This document shows, one piece after another, positions 12,837 through 24,051 of a stretch of 64,000 nucleotides of DNA. The DNA is from Owenia fusiformis (lineage: Eukaryota; Annelida; Polychaeta; Sabellida; Oweniidae). The stretch's first letter is position 1. Each line of letters begins with the position of its first letter. The stretch spans positions 19,351,936-19,415,935 of the forward strand of contig CAIIXF020000006.1 of assembly GCA_903813345.2 (NCBI GenBank). Reading direction: 5' to 3'. Under the pieces are notes generated by a model. It did no database searches and was not told where the DNA came from. It was given only the letters and a program-made list of their open reading frames with translations. A program made the position numbers and the translations under genes.

Positions 12837-15560
12837 AGCTATAAGGAAAATCTTGACATCGTTAATATGGCTTCGATCTTGTCATTCCTATCTAAACAAT
12901 CCAAAGTACACACATCCTGATGCGTATTTCCTGATGTAGTCCACAAATGTATATCGGAAGATTTTACTGGCTAGAAAGTGATATTGATTTATGAATGTAG
13001 ACCTGTTACAAAGCGAAAATTTACGATTTTAAGGAATTGGATCATACCTAACGCAACACCCAAAATACTGGATCAATCTACAAAACTCACACAGCTTGTG
13101 TACCTCGGCCATAATTAAATCACCATAAAGCTTGATTGGAGATCATGATAAAGAGAAAAGAAATAGTATTTTAGCTAGAGTTAAATTTTGGATCACTGTC
13201 AATTATAGTTCAATAAATCATGGAATCAATTTGGTTATAACTCATGCGAGTATAACTCGAGTAGAGTTATTGGCATAATTGAAAAAATATATACGAGCTC
13301 TCTCGAGTCATCTCTCCTAGGGTCAAGTAGAAACCTATCAAGTACACAACTATATATCTCCTGAATTGAATTAACTCTTCCTCTGTGGCGTATTCTATGG
13401 AGTTATGGTTTATGATCACTTAATGTTCCAATGCAGCGTCTATTTACTAGCAACTTATCCATTGACTTTTTCCTGAAATATTCACGTTCCTTATGTTTTT
13501 TCTTGCTAAATTACATCTGTTTGACAGGCTAGCAACGGAAGTTACCCATGCTCTGACAGGAGAAATTCAACCAAATATTTTGCTGTATATTGGTGACTAG
13601 TGCCCATACAAATGTGATATTATGATCTAACATCAATTATTTCTACGTCCGACTGTTCCATTTAACTGAGGTATAAAAGTGTTAACGTTTGATTGCCATT
13701 CGGCTGTAAGAGCTGAAATGTTGTATGTTCAAATCCATCTACTACATTTGAATATTTCATTTAATCTATGGAGGATATGTTTTAAACATTTAATACTAAT
13801 CTAGTATTTATTAATGCTAAGGCCTGTTTATAACAAAATCCTGGATATCTGACTTTTTGTAAGCAGCGATCTGGGGCGGAATTTAAAAACACATGTCTGC
13901 CTGATTATGTGACCAACATCTAGTTTTCTTCTCTAAATTGTGGTTATATTAACCCATTCATGCTGTGTTCCTTATATCTCTTCTTATGACTTTCGAAAAC
14001 CAGAAATACATTTCATCTCGTAATAAAGCAGTCCCGTATGCAAGGTGATATATACATCACTGCCAATTATCTTTCTATTCCCAGACTTAGATCTTTAAGT
14101 CAAAACAAGTTAAACAAGTAATTACGGATACTTGACAAGTCTTATTATAGTTTAATTGACATACATGCCTGGCTGTTTCAACTTTCATTTTCCCTTTTGT
14201 CATTCCCCATACACCGATGAGTCAATTACCTGTTGAGTATTGAAGGGTAACAGATAAGTTGAGAGTCTTAAAAGAGAGTTGAAAGTTTAAATAAATAAAA
14301 TACTTGATAAACTTCAGATCTGATGGAATGCAACAAAAGGCCCATGTAAAAACGGACAAGACCAAACAACAGGAAAATAATATAGTTAATGTCAATAAAG
14401 TCACCATTGGCATTTTAGACTTGAATGGTTTCCCAAAACAACATATCATACCTTGATATCAATGTTTGGATTTGTATGTAGTGTTTTTATAGTGAAACGT
14501 GTATGGATTAGATTAGGTAATAATGGTTAATAGGGTTTACGGGGCTTTTTGTTGTTTGAGAAATGCTACCATTAGTTTTCAACTGTAAATGTTGTCACCA
14601 AAGCTATTTATAGAGGCAACAAGATATTTTCAGACATGCCTAGTTTAGGCTAGAATCTCATGTTAAGAGCCCCTATTTCTAACCAATTAGAATTGATAAT
14701 ACATATACCCAGTCACATAATTTTATTGGTCTAGACTCAATCAACCAATGTCCCAAGATAATGAGGATTTTATGATTATTCCATGACATGGGGACGATCA
14801 TGGGTAATGGTAACAGCTAGATATTTCACTTTGTTTTTGGTTATCTCTATTGCGGTTCTTTGTTTAACCGTGTCACTTATCACAAAATTACCTCAGTTGG
14901 CTTTTCGACATCTGTTTTTATTTCTCTTGGCTGTATTATTTTACACTTGGCGATTTATAAAGCCTCGTGAAAATCTAAATAAATATCATTTTGGATGTTT
15001 ATGATAGAAACAATTGAGTTTTTCTCAGAAAACATCGATTGTAAGCAATTTGATATATTGTAGCATCCATTTTCAATAGGACAAGATTGCGGGTCGATTA
15101 AAATCACTGCTGTGTGAAAATGATACCTCACTGGCAGTTTCCTATCACCCAATTTCCAATGTTATATTGGAATGAAGTAGTCAAGTGGCCGCCGGACATC
15201 TGTGTGAATGATTTTTCTAAGTAAACATAAATACATCATCAAAGTAAGAAAACAACAGCGAACTAATCGAAAAGAATAATCTACACTAATAACAGCAATA
15301 TATTCAAGATTCTTAACCACAAAATACTAACTACACAGCTAAAAAACCACACATTATTTCCGGAACCATTGATAAATGAATGATAAAGTGTCATATTACA
15401 TAGATAAGGTATACATCTTACATCATAGGCGGTTGGTTCAATGTTCACATTATGTATATTTCCCAAATCAGATTATTCTGAGAATGACTGGGGGTATGTG
15501 TTCATATATAATGTACCTATTGATATATCCATTTATTTTGTTTCGTTTGGTTTATTCATT
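12837..15560. other. AT-rich DNA, nothing recognised
   Basis: Hydrophobic open frames at 14222-14449 (-) and 14783-15004 (+) could encode membrane segments. Both lack family similarity, and in AT-rich DNA such frames arise easily, so I do not call them genes. Confidence 0.4.
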
Positions 15561-15565
15561 AATAT

Positions 15566-16672
15566 AGTAGCCCGGACAGAATTGTTCAATGGTCACTTTT
15601 TCTTTAATAACTTTTTTAATTTTCAGTATTATCAAAATCTAATTACATATTTGAAAACTAGAGTAAAATTCTGACATACAAAAAACATATTTAAGGAACA
15701 TCTCTTAATTTATTGATATTATAGCGTTCATAGTATGAGTGACGCAAATACATAATTCATAATTTTGCCTCATATTTGTTCAAAATGGCAGCATACTTTG
15801 TGAATTTGAATGTTCAGTTGAAAGGTAATATTTAAGGATTGTCACAGGACTATAGGGTCATGCTGCCACCATTACAATCCTGTTGTAATGCAGCAACTGA
15901 CCAATCATTAAATACAAGAAGTCAACTCCCTCCAAGGGTATATGAAATCAACTCTAATCACTTGTTCGCGGGTTGTGTTCAAGAGGATGTGAAAAGGTGG
16001 CGCCCCAATCTGCGGGGTGTGACGAGAGTAGGTCCCAAATCTTTTCAAGGGATCCAAACAGCCATCTCAGAGGCCATTGAAAAGCTGAAGAACAATTCAC
16101 ATGCATGCCAGGGATGGGTTAAGAGGCATGTGACTGGGAAAGACATTACAAACTGTGGCAGTATGACCCTATAGTTGCACAGGTTAAACGAACTAACATT
16201 GCTAATCCACTACGAGTAACAATGGAATGGCCAAGAAACTTTAAGTCCTGCGACCTTACCAATATACTGTACATACAATGTACAAACCTTTTTAAGTACT
16301 GGTATACATACAGGTCCATTTAAAACAAAGGGTTATAAATGCAGTCATTACCTCATACTAAAGCAGCAGTCTTCATGATTTTGTCGGCCTATGCCATTTC
16401 TTAAATATCAATTTTCGACTAAACATTCAAACCACAAAATATGCCGCTATTTTGAACAAATATGAGACAAAATGGTGAATTATGTATTTGCGTCACTCAT
16501 ACTATGAACGCCTACAATATCAATAAATTAAGAGATGTTCCTTAAATATTTTTTCTGTATGTCAGAATTTTACTCTAGTTTTCAAATATGTAATCAGATT
16601 TTGATAATACTGAAAATTAAAAAAGTTATTAAAGAAAAAGTGACCATTGAACAATTCTGTCCGGGCTACTAT
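15566..16672. mobile_element. 1.1-kb element with ~235-bp terminal inverted repeats
   Basis: The left arm (15566-15803) and right arm (about 16440-16671) are inverted copies with only scattered differences, ending AGTAGCCCGGACAG / CTGTCCGGGCTACT in a TA-rich target. The ~635-bp core holds a second, shorter inverted repeat (15848-15868 and 16154-16174, TATAGGGTCAT...CTGCC), so one palindromic unit seems nested in another. There is no transposase. The target duplication is obscured by the TATATA flanks. Confidence 0.85.
15839..16174 (+). CDS. Unidentified 111-codon open frame inside an inverted-repeat element
   Basis: The open frame (non-ATG first codon; internal ATG at 15860) spans the core of the 1.1-kb element and ends inside its inner inverted repeat. 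The translation looks more protein-like than its surroundings: it contains INSNHLFAGC, EDVKRWRPNLRG, VGPKSFQGIQ and AISEAIEKLKNN, which suggests an alpha helix. I recognise no family. It may be a captured gene fragment, a remnant of the element's own protein, or chance. Low confidence as a real gene. Confidence 0.2.
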   Translation: MSQDYRVMLPPLQSCCNAATDQSLNTRSQLPPRVYEINSNHLFAGCVQEDVKRWRPNLRGVTRVGPKSFQGIQTAISEAIEKLKNNSHACQGWVKRHVTGKDITNCGSMTL

Positions 16673-18772
16673 ATATATAATATATATCATTACTGTACCA
16701 TAGCCAGAAACAGATAGATAATTAGATATTACGCATCAACACACATCAACAAATAAACTGTTATTACCTTCTAAACCTATATCCTTTAACTCAAACATAA
16801 CACACATGTCATACCAGAAAATATTACATATCTAGCGAAGCATTTGTATGGAAGTCAATGGAGGTGAATGTCGGCTATATATTTCTGTATAGCCGCCAAA
16901 CCTTTTACCATGACAATCTTCAATCATGTCCGTATCATTGAATATATGCCTTCGGTCTGTCGTAATATAGCCCTTGCAAGCCCGGGCTATATTGATGACA
17001 ACCCTCAGATATATTTAATGATAGGGACAAACTGCTAATTATTATGTTATAACTTCCAAAACCAGCATATATATATATTAAACATTGTGTCAGAATAACG
17101 TCAGATTATGCCAACCAATAATAGTTATCTTCTGAACCATCATTAAAATCATTTTGATACTTGATCATATTATCAATAACAGGATAACTTATAATAATTG
17201 ACCAAGTAATTACTTTCCAAACCATCATATACAAGACACGATTAAGATCAATTTCTTGGACTATGTGGGAATCACAACAGCTATTCCATCAAAATGGTTA
17301 TCCTTATCAAAAAGTGACCAGACAATGGTAAGTGCATCAACTAATCATCCCACTTTTGGAATTCAATCATATTGCAAAGGGGATAGTTCATAACTGACAA
17401 CAAAGCTTATTCAATCATGCAAAAAGGAAGAACCAGAGTATAACGTATAGATAAATAGTAGAACAGTATTTCGATGACTGAGTGGTCCTGGGTTCAATCT
17501 TCAGTTCAGACAAGGCGTATTTGCTTTGCTTGAACGAGTTCTCTAATCTATTCATTGATACTTGGCTGTGGTATGTTCTTGTAAATGCCAATATTACATC
17601 GATGTTCATAAGAGAAAACAGGGCTCCTTCAAGGAGAGATTCCAGGACCTTTCATGGTTACAAGCATTATATGAATTACGACCGTAAGTATGGGTGGATA
17701 CCGTAGAGGTATCGCGTACCTCCATTGGTGGACAACAGAATACAACGCAATGTACGAACCTGAAAAAGATTCCATCACAAAACACCCATTCAACCCGATG
17801 CAGAAATTATGTGAGAAATATTGGGTCCTCATGAATGAGCGGATGGTGCGGATTGAACGGTCATTTTTAAATTTAGATTTTTGGTATTTAACATAATTTT
17901 TCATGAATGCTAGGGACCCTATATACTCATCCCATCGTTCTGACTTCAACTCGAACTATCTTTCTAGAGAGGAGCTTATAGAAGACCATGCTTTCTCATG
18001 ATAGCTGATAGGAAGACTTTCAAACTAGTCCTCCCTTGCATTATAACTGCATGATAGAATTGCATATATCTGATTGGTTTCGAGCAAACCACCTCATGTT
18101 ACACATTTTGGAAAGTGACCATCTAAAGCAATGGGGAATCAATTCCCTAATAGACCTCGACCCCATTCAATCAAAAGACAACATGTGCAGTACTGATACA
18201 TCTACTTGGTCATTTAAACTGAAACCTTTCCTCTATAAAAAACTCTCTGGTTCAAATTGAACGAGGCATTTTGATGTATTCAAACCAATTAACAACTAAC
18301 CCTCTAAGTTCAGAGCCATAAAGGAACGTAAACTATTCAGTCCCAAATGAGAGGATTGCCATTTGAGCGCTTAATTGATACGTCTGGTCTATACGATACT
18401 GTAATATATCTTGGGGTTTGCAATTCTGAAAGTATTTAAGGGAAATGAGACGAATGCAGTAAATACCACCATGCCGACGTTCGTTCAACTATTAATCTCT
18501 CATTGTACTCGAATCCCCCGGAGACACATTCTGACTTGTTACAAAATAGTAATTATATAGTATGTCAGTGCTTTGTTAGAAATATGATGGTATTTTATCA
18601 AGGTTAAAGGGTCCCGATAAGCTTCCCGTATATTTGTTAAAATGAAAATCTCCCTTTTATAAATGTGTGACGATCTAAACTGTACCAATGTTATATAAAG
18701 GTTAGAGATGTTGACACAACGACCTCGAGCCTTTGAACCCTTGAGTATTATTCCGGGATCGAGCCTTTTATA
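16673..18772. other. AT-rich DNA, nothing firmly recognised
   Basis: Overlapping open frames on both strands at 17629-17949 and 17690-17896 have no family similarity. A short sequence near 17476-17512 (TGACTGAGTGG then GGTTCAATC) resembles the two internal promoter boxes of a tRNA, but the boxes are too close together for a tRNA. Confidence 0.4.
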
Positions 18773-19373
18773 GTAAATGGTAGTGGTGTCAATTAACCGC
18801 TTGAGCATTAACCGGTTAACCGGGGGTTTTTACCGGTTAAAGTCGGTTAACAGGCGGGAAATTTGAACTGATAATTTCAAATGAAATCTTCATCTTCGAT
18901 CTTGAAAGTTGAAAAAAATTGGAAAAATGATACATCGGCGTTTATTTTTTACGTTCGTCAAGCTTTACTCTATTCTATGTAAGTAAGCGCGGGAAAGCAA
19001 TGTGGCATGGATTAAAGTTGCTGATTGGATGTTTGTAAGGAATTATCGGACCTATCACATGTATGAGTAGCTCACATGAAACTGACGCTTGAAAAACAAA
19101 CAGATTAAAATGCAAAGTAAGCGCGGGAAACCAATGTGGCAGGGATTAAAGTTGCTGATTGGATGTTTGTAAGGAGTTATCGGACTTATGACATGTATGA
19201 GTAGCTTACGTGAAACTGACACCATAAACCAAACGGATTAGCATGCAAAATAAGCGCGGGAAATAATAGAATTATACACGGTCAACTAACCGCCCATAAA
19301 AACACAGACCGGTCAAGGCATTATCGGCGGTTAACCGGTTAACCGGTTAATACTTGACACCTCTACTAAATGG
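18773..19373. mobile_element. 585-bp hAT-like MITE with 8-bp target duplication
   Basis: The element spans 18781-19365. The ends are TAGTGGTGTCAA and TTGACACCTCTA, matching the GGTGTCAA-type termini common in hAT elements. The flanks are GTAAATGG (18773-18780) and CTAAATGG (19366-19373), a 7-of-8 target duplication as expected for hAT. Next to each end is a cluster of AACCGGTTAA words, and the core holds two direct copies of a ~95-bp block (from about 18993 and 19118, containing GATTAAAGTTGCTGATTGGA). No transposase. Confidence 0.85.
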
Positions 19374-19439
19374 TGAGCAACACCAGAAACGAGCGTTCGA
19401 TTTGCTAAACGATATGCGTCACCCTTTAACAACTGATGA

Positions 19440-19600
19440 CAGACATGTTTGTATTGTATTGTATTGTATTGTATTTTGTTTACCACCAATGAAGGTAAGC
19501 AATACCTCTTGGGTATATCCTGTATATGGTCGAAATTAACGTAATTAGCCTGGGAGATGAACCCCCTCCTGAAAGGAGCCCCGTGTTCTTTTATGTGCAC
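19440..19600 (+). repeat. GTATT microsatellite with SINE-like flank (copy 2)
   Basis: (GTATT)n at 19449-19476 is followed by TTTGTTTACCACCAATGAAG and GTAAGCAATACCTC. This is the same composite as at 788-1012, so it is a second copy of that interspersed repeat. Confidence 0.6.
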
Positions 19601-19696
19601 ATATACATAGACTTACAGGTACACAGCCTTTTGTACGAGTTGTTAACCATTCAGTAAAACACCCTGAAGTACTTTAAACGCAAAAAAGCAATTTAG

Positions 19697-19775
19697 TATT
19701 ATCTGAACCGGGGATCGAATCAGGGACCTATTACGTAAGAGGTACCTGTGCTCCCGCTGAGTTATGCGGGTAGAC
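19697..19775 (-). tRNA. tRNA-like sequence, probable SINE head or tRNA pseudogene
   Basis: On the minus strand an A-box-like ATAACTCAGCGGGAGCA and a B-box GATTCGATCCC are correctly spaced, with an anticodon-like CTTACGT (TAC) between them and a good T-arm. The acceptor ends pair in only about four of seven positions, so this is not a functional tRNA gene. A tRNA-derived SINE head or a decayed tRNA is more likely. Confidence 0.45.
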
Positions 19776-21106
19776 TTGAAAGATGATAGAAGTGTACAAA
19801 GGGTTTCAGTTTAAGATTCTGAGTCTTAACTTATTTAAGCTTTGTGTTCGTTGTAAAATATATCCGGATAAACCTTTACTGTTTTGCATCCTTATGATCA
19901 ATCGAATCTTCAAAAGACTGAAGAATCACTACTTTCCTTCATCTGGGTATACCCATATTTTATATCTAAATTAACCCTTTATCGAAACAGGGAATGAGTT
20001 CGGTTAAAATATTTAACAGCTATATAAGGTAGGACACAATCAAGTGACAACAAATCCCATAATTATTCCATGTAGATGGAAATGTCCAGTGAAGAACATA
20101 CCATGAATCCCTATATCTGATTATAGCCATCTCTCATTGAAACACATCTATCACACTGACAAATCACTTGGGGTAATTCAGAATTCTGACAACTCATTTT
20201 CTAATCTAGCTATACCTCGTATTGCTCGAGGCAGTATCAATATTCTGAAAGTGACGTGAAGTGATTTCACGAGAAATAATCACTGAAGTAGGTTAGACTT
20301 ATTATTCAAAAGAACGCATGAGAATGATTTGATGTCGCCTAATCGGAGGATGATTGCTCGGTTAGAATAATCTATGAAGTATTTTATAATCATATAATGA
20401 TGTCTACTAGATATAGTAAGAAATACATTCCATGGATCCACGATTTAATGATTTCGTGCCATGCAAATTCCTATGGGACTGTTACTGCCATTATGTAACT
20501 GTCATTAATAAGGTCTGATTTTGAATTCTGTTCTCTTGAATAGTTAACGCCATCCAAGAAAATACAATTTTTACAAGTTTATCATTTATTCATACATAAC
20601 TATAGGGATGAGTGCATGTCACACTCAAGTCAATCAGAGTCCAGTATTTAAACATGCATCTAATTCTATATTTTTCAGCAGATGCATGGCTTTACTTTCA
20701 ATGAAATTGATTACCCTCATCTATTTCATAATTTAAATTTGGCTGTTCGGTCCACCCCTTCTTGCTAGTATATTGCTATTATTTTCTTTCAAAAAGTAGA
20801 ATATCCTGGCATTAAAATAGATTTATAGTGAGATTTTTTTCGGAATAGACATCTACAAACTGAATGGAAATTGGCCATATTTCAAATTGACCTTCCCGTC
20901 TGTAATTGAATTTTATTTCGATTTATAAAGCTGTTTTGCCATGAGTGAAAAGGATTTAGCACCGGGCCCAATGCTTCGGTAATGATTTAAGCAAGAAACA
21001 ACCCACTTCTGATATATATTACAAACATAAGTATTGAGTAGGGGGCTCAAATCCTCAATCCAATGGGAGGCAGCATGTTCGTATTTTGGACAAATTTCAA
21101 TAACGC
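19776..21106. other. AT-rich DNA, nothing recognised
   Basis: No gene or repeat recognised. Confidence 0.45.
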
Positions 21107-21530
21107 AGATGCGAGTAGGTAGTTACCAGTTTCACCACCAGGTGGCTCGTTCGGGTCAGATAGCATGGCGGGTATAGTAGAAAGTTCCCTTTAACTTAAA
21201 TTACATCTGTTCTAGTGGTTCAATTTTCATATGACCCTTATGAATCTAATAGTTATGCAAATCAAAATATGTCCAGTAAATGAAAATGTTATCTGACCAA
21301 TACAAGAAAAGATATTTCAATTTTTGTGATTTTGTAACATGGGCTCTATGGAGAATCAACCCGAACTAGAAATCACACTTTCAAAATTGATTAAATTTTC
21401 AAAATTGATGAACAATTTTCGAAACCATATTTCTAGATGTACTTTTACATGTAGATTTCAAATATAACATCGCTTTGACTGAATTTTGAATATTTAATGG
21501 CGTAAATCAAGATTTTTTCTACTCGCATCT
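21107..21530. mobile_element. MITE family A, copy 1 (424 bp)
   Basis: Terminal inverted repeats AGATGCGAGTAG and CTACTCGCATCT bound an AT-rich core. Conserved blocks inside include GGTAGTTACCAGTTTCACCA, AATATGTCCAGTAAATG and CATGGGCTCTATGG. Two more copies lie in this window at 44377-44799 (opposite orientation) and 61441-61821 (same orientation, diverged ends). No reading frame; mobilised in trans by an unknown transposase. Confidence 0.85.
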
Positions 21531-23735
21531 AGTCTATTCAAATAAGCATAGAATAAAGTTAGTAGTGAAACCAACTGTGTCGTGTACCCGTGGAACCGAT
21601 ATTTCTCCATGTGAATCCCTTGATATGACCATGATCAGTTAACAGGCCATTGTAGTAATTAAAGAGTAAATGGACAAGTTAATCTGTTGGGGCAACGTTA
21701 ATACTACGTGATGATCTCACATCCCAATACACGTCGGTCGTTTATATAAAACATATGAAACTGTGCATTGGTTAGAGCATGTTACTAAACTCCATGCATC
21801 ATATTTTCCCGTTTTGGTAGTCTTAAGGTCCTTATAACTATTAATCATATTAATGGTATTAATAACGCTCTAAAGCTTCTAGACAACCATCAGTTATGTG
21901 AAGCATTACAAGATACGTGTGTAAGGCTTGTCTCTGTATACGTCTGTAAGTCTACGGATACTAAGAATAAACTGGCATTACATACATGCCTGTATACTAA
22001 GAGTATATTTCACATAAGATGACAGTAGAAGGAGTTTAATCGTATTTTGATATTTGAATCACATGTAAGTAGTAGAATTGCCGCTGGTCGCTCTTGCTAA
22101 GCCATATAGAATATAAGCCAGTCAGTTTTGGCTGTGATATATCATCTCGAGATCATTGTCTTACATTGAAACTTACTGGTCAACTAATCATGTGGTCGAC
22201 TCATATGACCAAGGGATATCAGAGATTTCTTATTTTGAAGATGGTAACTTGAATATGCTTTGAATCTCTCCACTTCGAGGATTGAGTAGTGAGCCAGATG
22301 ACATCATCAAAACGTGTGTAGGAATTCCTCCACTGTTTCTCTTTGCCGACCAATTATGTGTTCTTTTTTTAAATGCCAAGATAAAATTTAGCTTGACGAC
22401 TAAATCATTACGAAGACATTGGCTGTGAGTTAATGATGGAATACTACATGTACATGTATATTTGACTACAAAAACTGAATTCGAAAGATCACACTGAAAA
22501 TGGCGTAGTATGTATATGGAAACATGGACTTTCAAAATAATCCACCGAGGTTGGGTGTAAATCATACACACCCGTATACATAAGTATTTAGGGCTGTTCT
22601 ATGTATACTTATATATTATCTTATAGCCGCCTAAGACGGCTAAACAACTCACAATTAATTTTCATCATCGTGTTGGTAACGTGTTTGTCGCTGTAATCAA
22701 CTTGGCTGAAATAGATCGAGTTTATAAAGCAGAATACAAATGAACCTGTATGTCCTTTCCCGAATTCCTATGAGGTTAAATCAAGATTGAATTAAGTGAC
22801 AATTAGTTAGCATTGTTTTTATCATTGATTAGTGGTAGATTTATTGATCAAATAAGAAACTTACTGTCCATACATACCCAAAATATCAACGATATGTTAT
22901 CAAAAGCAAAAGACTTAGGAGTTATGAGCCTACAACAGCTTCATCGAGCACTGGGGGGATGAACAAACGATGGGTGGACGATTAGCATACGAGTCGTATG
23001 AATATTTGAACTATTTTTTGTGGTTTTGAACAATGGGTGCTGGGGATCGTTACATTACAACTACAAATGAGGTACCGATTACGTACGTTTGGATTAGCGT
23101 GAAGAAATGTGTAATTAATATAAAAATACATTCCCATATTGGAAGAGATAGTAAGAGACAATATAAGCAAAAAAATTAAATGGATAAAGGATGGGAGGAA
23201 ATTCTCAATTTCAGCTTTATATGATTGTATTTTATGGATTAATGAACTATTATCACGAGGCATTGATGGAGGTGCCATAAATATGTCATGTCAGATCTAG
23301 GTTCAATTGACCAACCATAAACGAACACATCATAGTGATAAAAAGGCGATTGGCACTGTGTTCATGTCTTCAGCAAAATAATATTTTATTCACAGTTTTT
23401 TGGTTTTTGGTCTCTTGTCACGAAAACCATGTTTGGTTTGGAAGCATTCATGAGGAATACTAGTTTTTGATACAAACCAAATCGCCATTAGAAATACAGC
23501 CTGGTCGTATTTCCTTTGGGCTAAAAAACTTCTAGTAATAATTAGCCCGTGCAAAGATAAATCGCACTTTTACATAGAAATGAGTCATAATCAGAAATTG
23601 TCTTGTTTTCACAATTTCTAATGAAAAATACGTAAAATAGTAATTTATCAATTCTAGTTTTAGTTTCATATTATTAACTATATATTCATCAGAACAGCTT
23701 TAGCATCGAGGACATTTTAAGGCCTAGCATAAAAG
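21531..23735. other. AT-rich DNA, nothing recognised
   Basis: Open frames at 22230-22571 (-) and 22982-23278 (-) show no family features. Confidence 0.45.
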
Positions 23736-23792
23736 ATGGATCAAGAAGGGAAACGTTGGTACCCCTTCGCTCAGAACCGTTCATACAAGCAA
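23736..23792 (+). CDS. Alternative candidate first exon of the CNG channel
   Basis: ATG at 23736 opens 19 codons (MDQEGKRWYPFAQNRSYKQ) ending in phase 0 before a weak GTTTAA donor, 68 bases upstream of the strong phase-0 acceptor at 23861. The implied intron is far shorter than the others in this gene. It competes with the candidate at 7047-7157, and neither is proven. Confidence 0.2.
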
Positions 23793-23860
23793 GTTTAAAT
23801 AAGAGTAAAAGAACTAATTTAATCATATTCTGTACTCATTCTACTTTTTGTTGCTTTCAG

Positions 23861-24051
23861 TATTTTAAAACATGGAACAAAGCTCGGGAGAAACAACAGA
23901 ATGCAGAGGAATCCGCCGTTGATGTGGACAGCAGCGATTCGAGCACATCCAAACAATCCAGTGAGCACGGTGATATGAGCAACAAAACAGATGGTGACGA
24001 AAATGAAAACAAAATAGAGTTCAAGACAAAACGACGTAGGATAGTTGATTT
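23861..24051 (+). CDS. CNGA: CNG channel exon: cytoplasmic N-terminal linker
   Basis: Acceptor TTGCTTTCAG ends at 23860; donor TT|GTAAGT follows 24051. It encodes the charged linker before S1: [13 protein letters not shown], then a Ser/Asp/Glu-rich stretch, then [10 protein letters not shown]. The exon begins in phase 0 and ends two bases into a codon, completed (TT+A, Leu) by the exon at 31560. Linker sequence varies widely in this family. The call rests on the splice frame joining it to [17 protein letters not shown]. Confidence 0.85.

Noticed and set aside
14783-15004. Small hydrophobic 73-codon frame resembling a membrane protein
   Set aside because: AT-rich DNA gives Phe/Leu/Ile-rich frames readily; no conserved motif.
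17629-17949. Paired open frames on both strands (106 and 68 codons)
   Set aside because: No family features, no splice context; likely chance.
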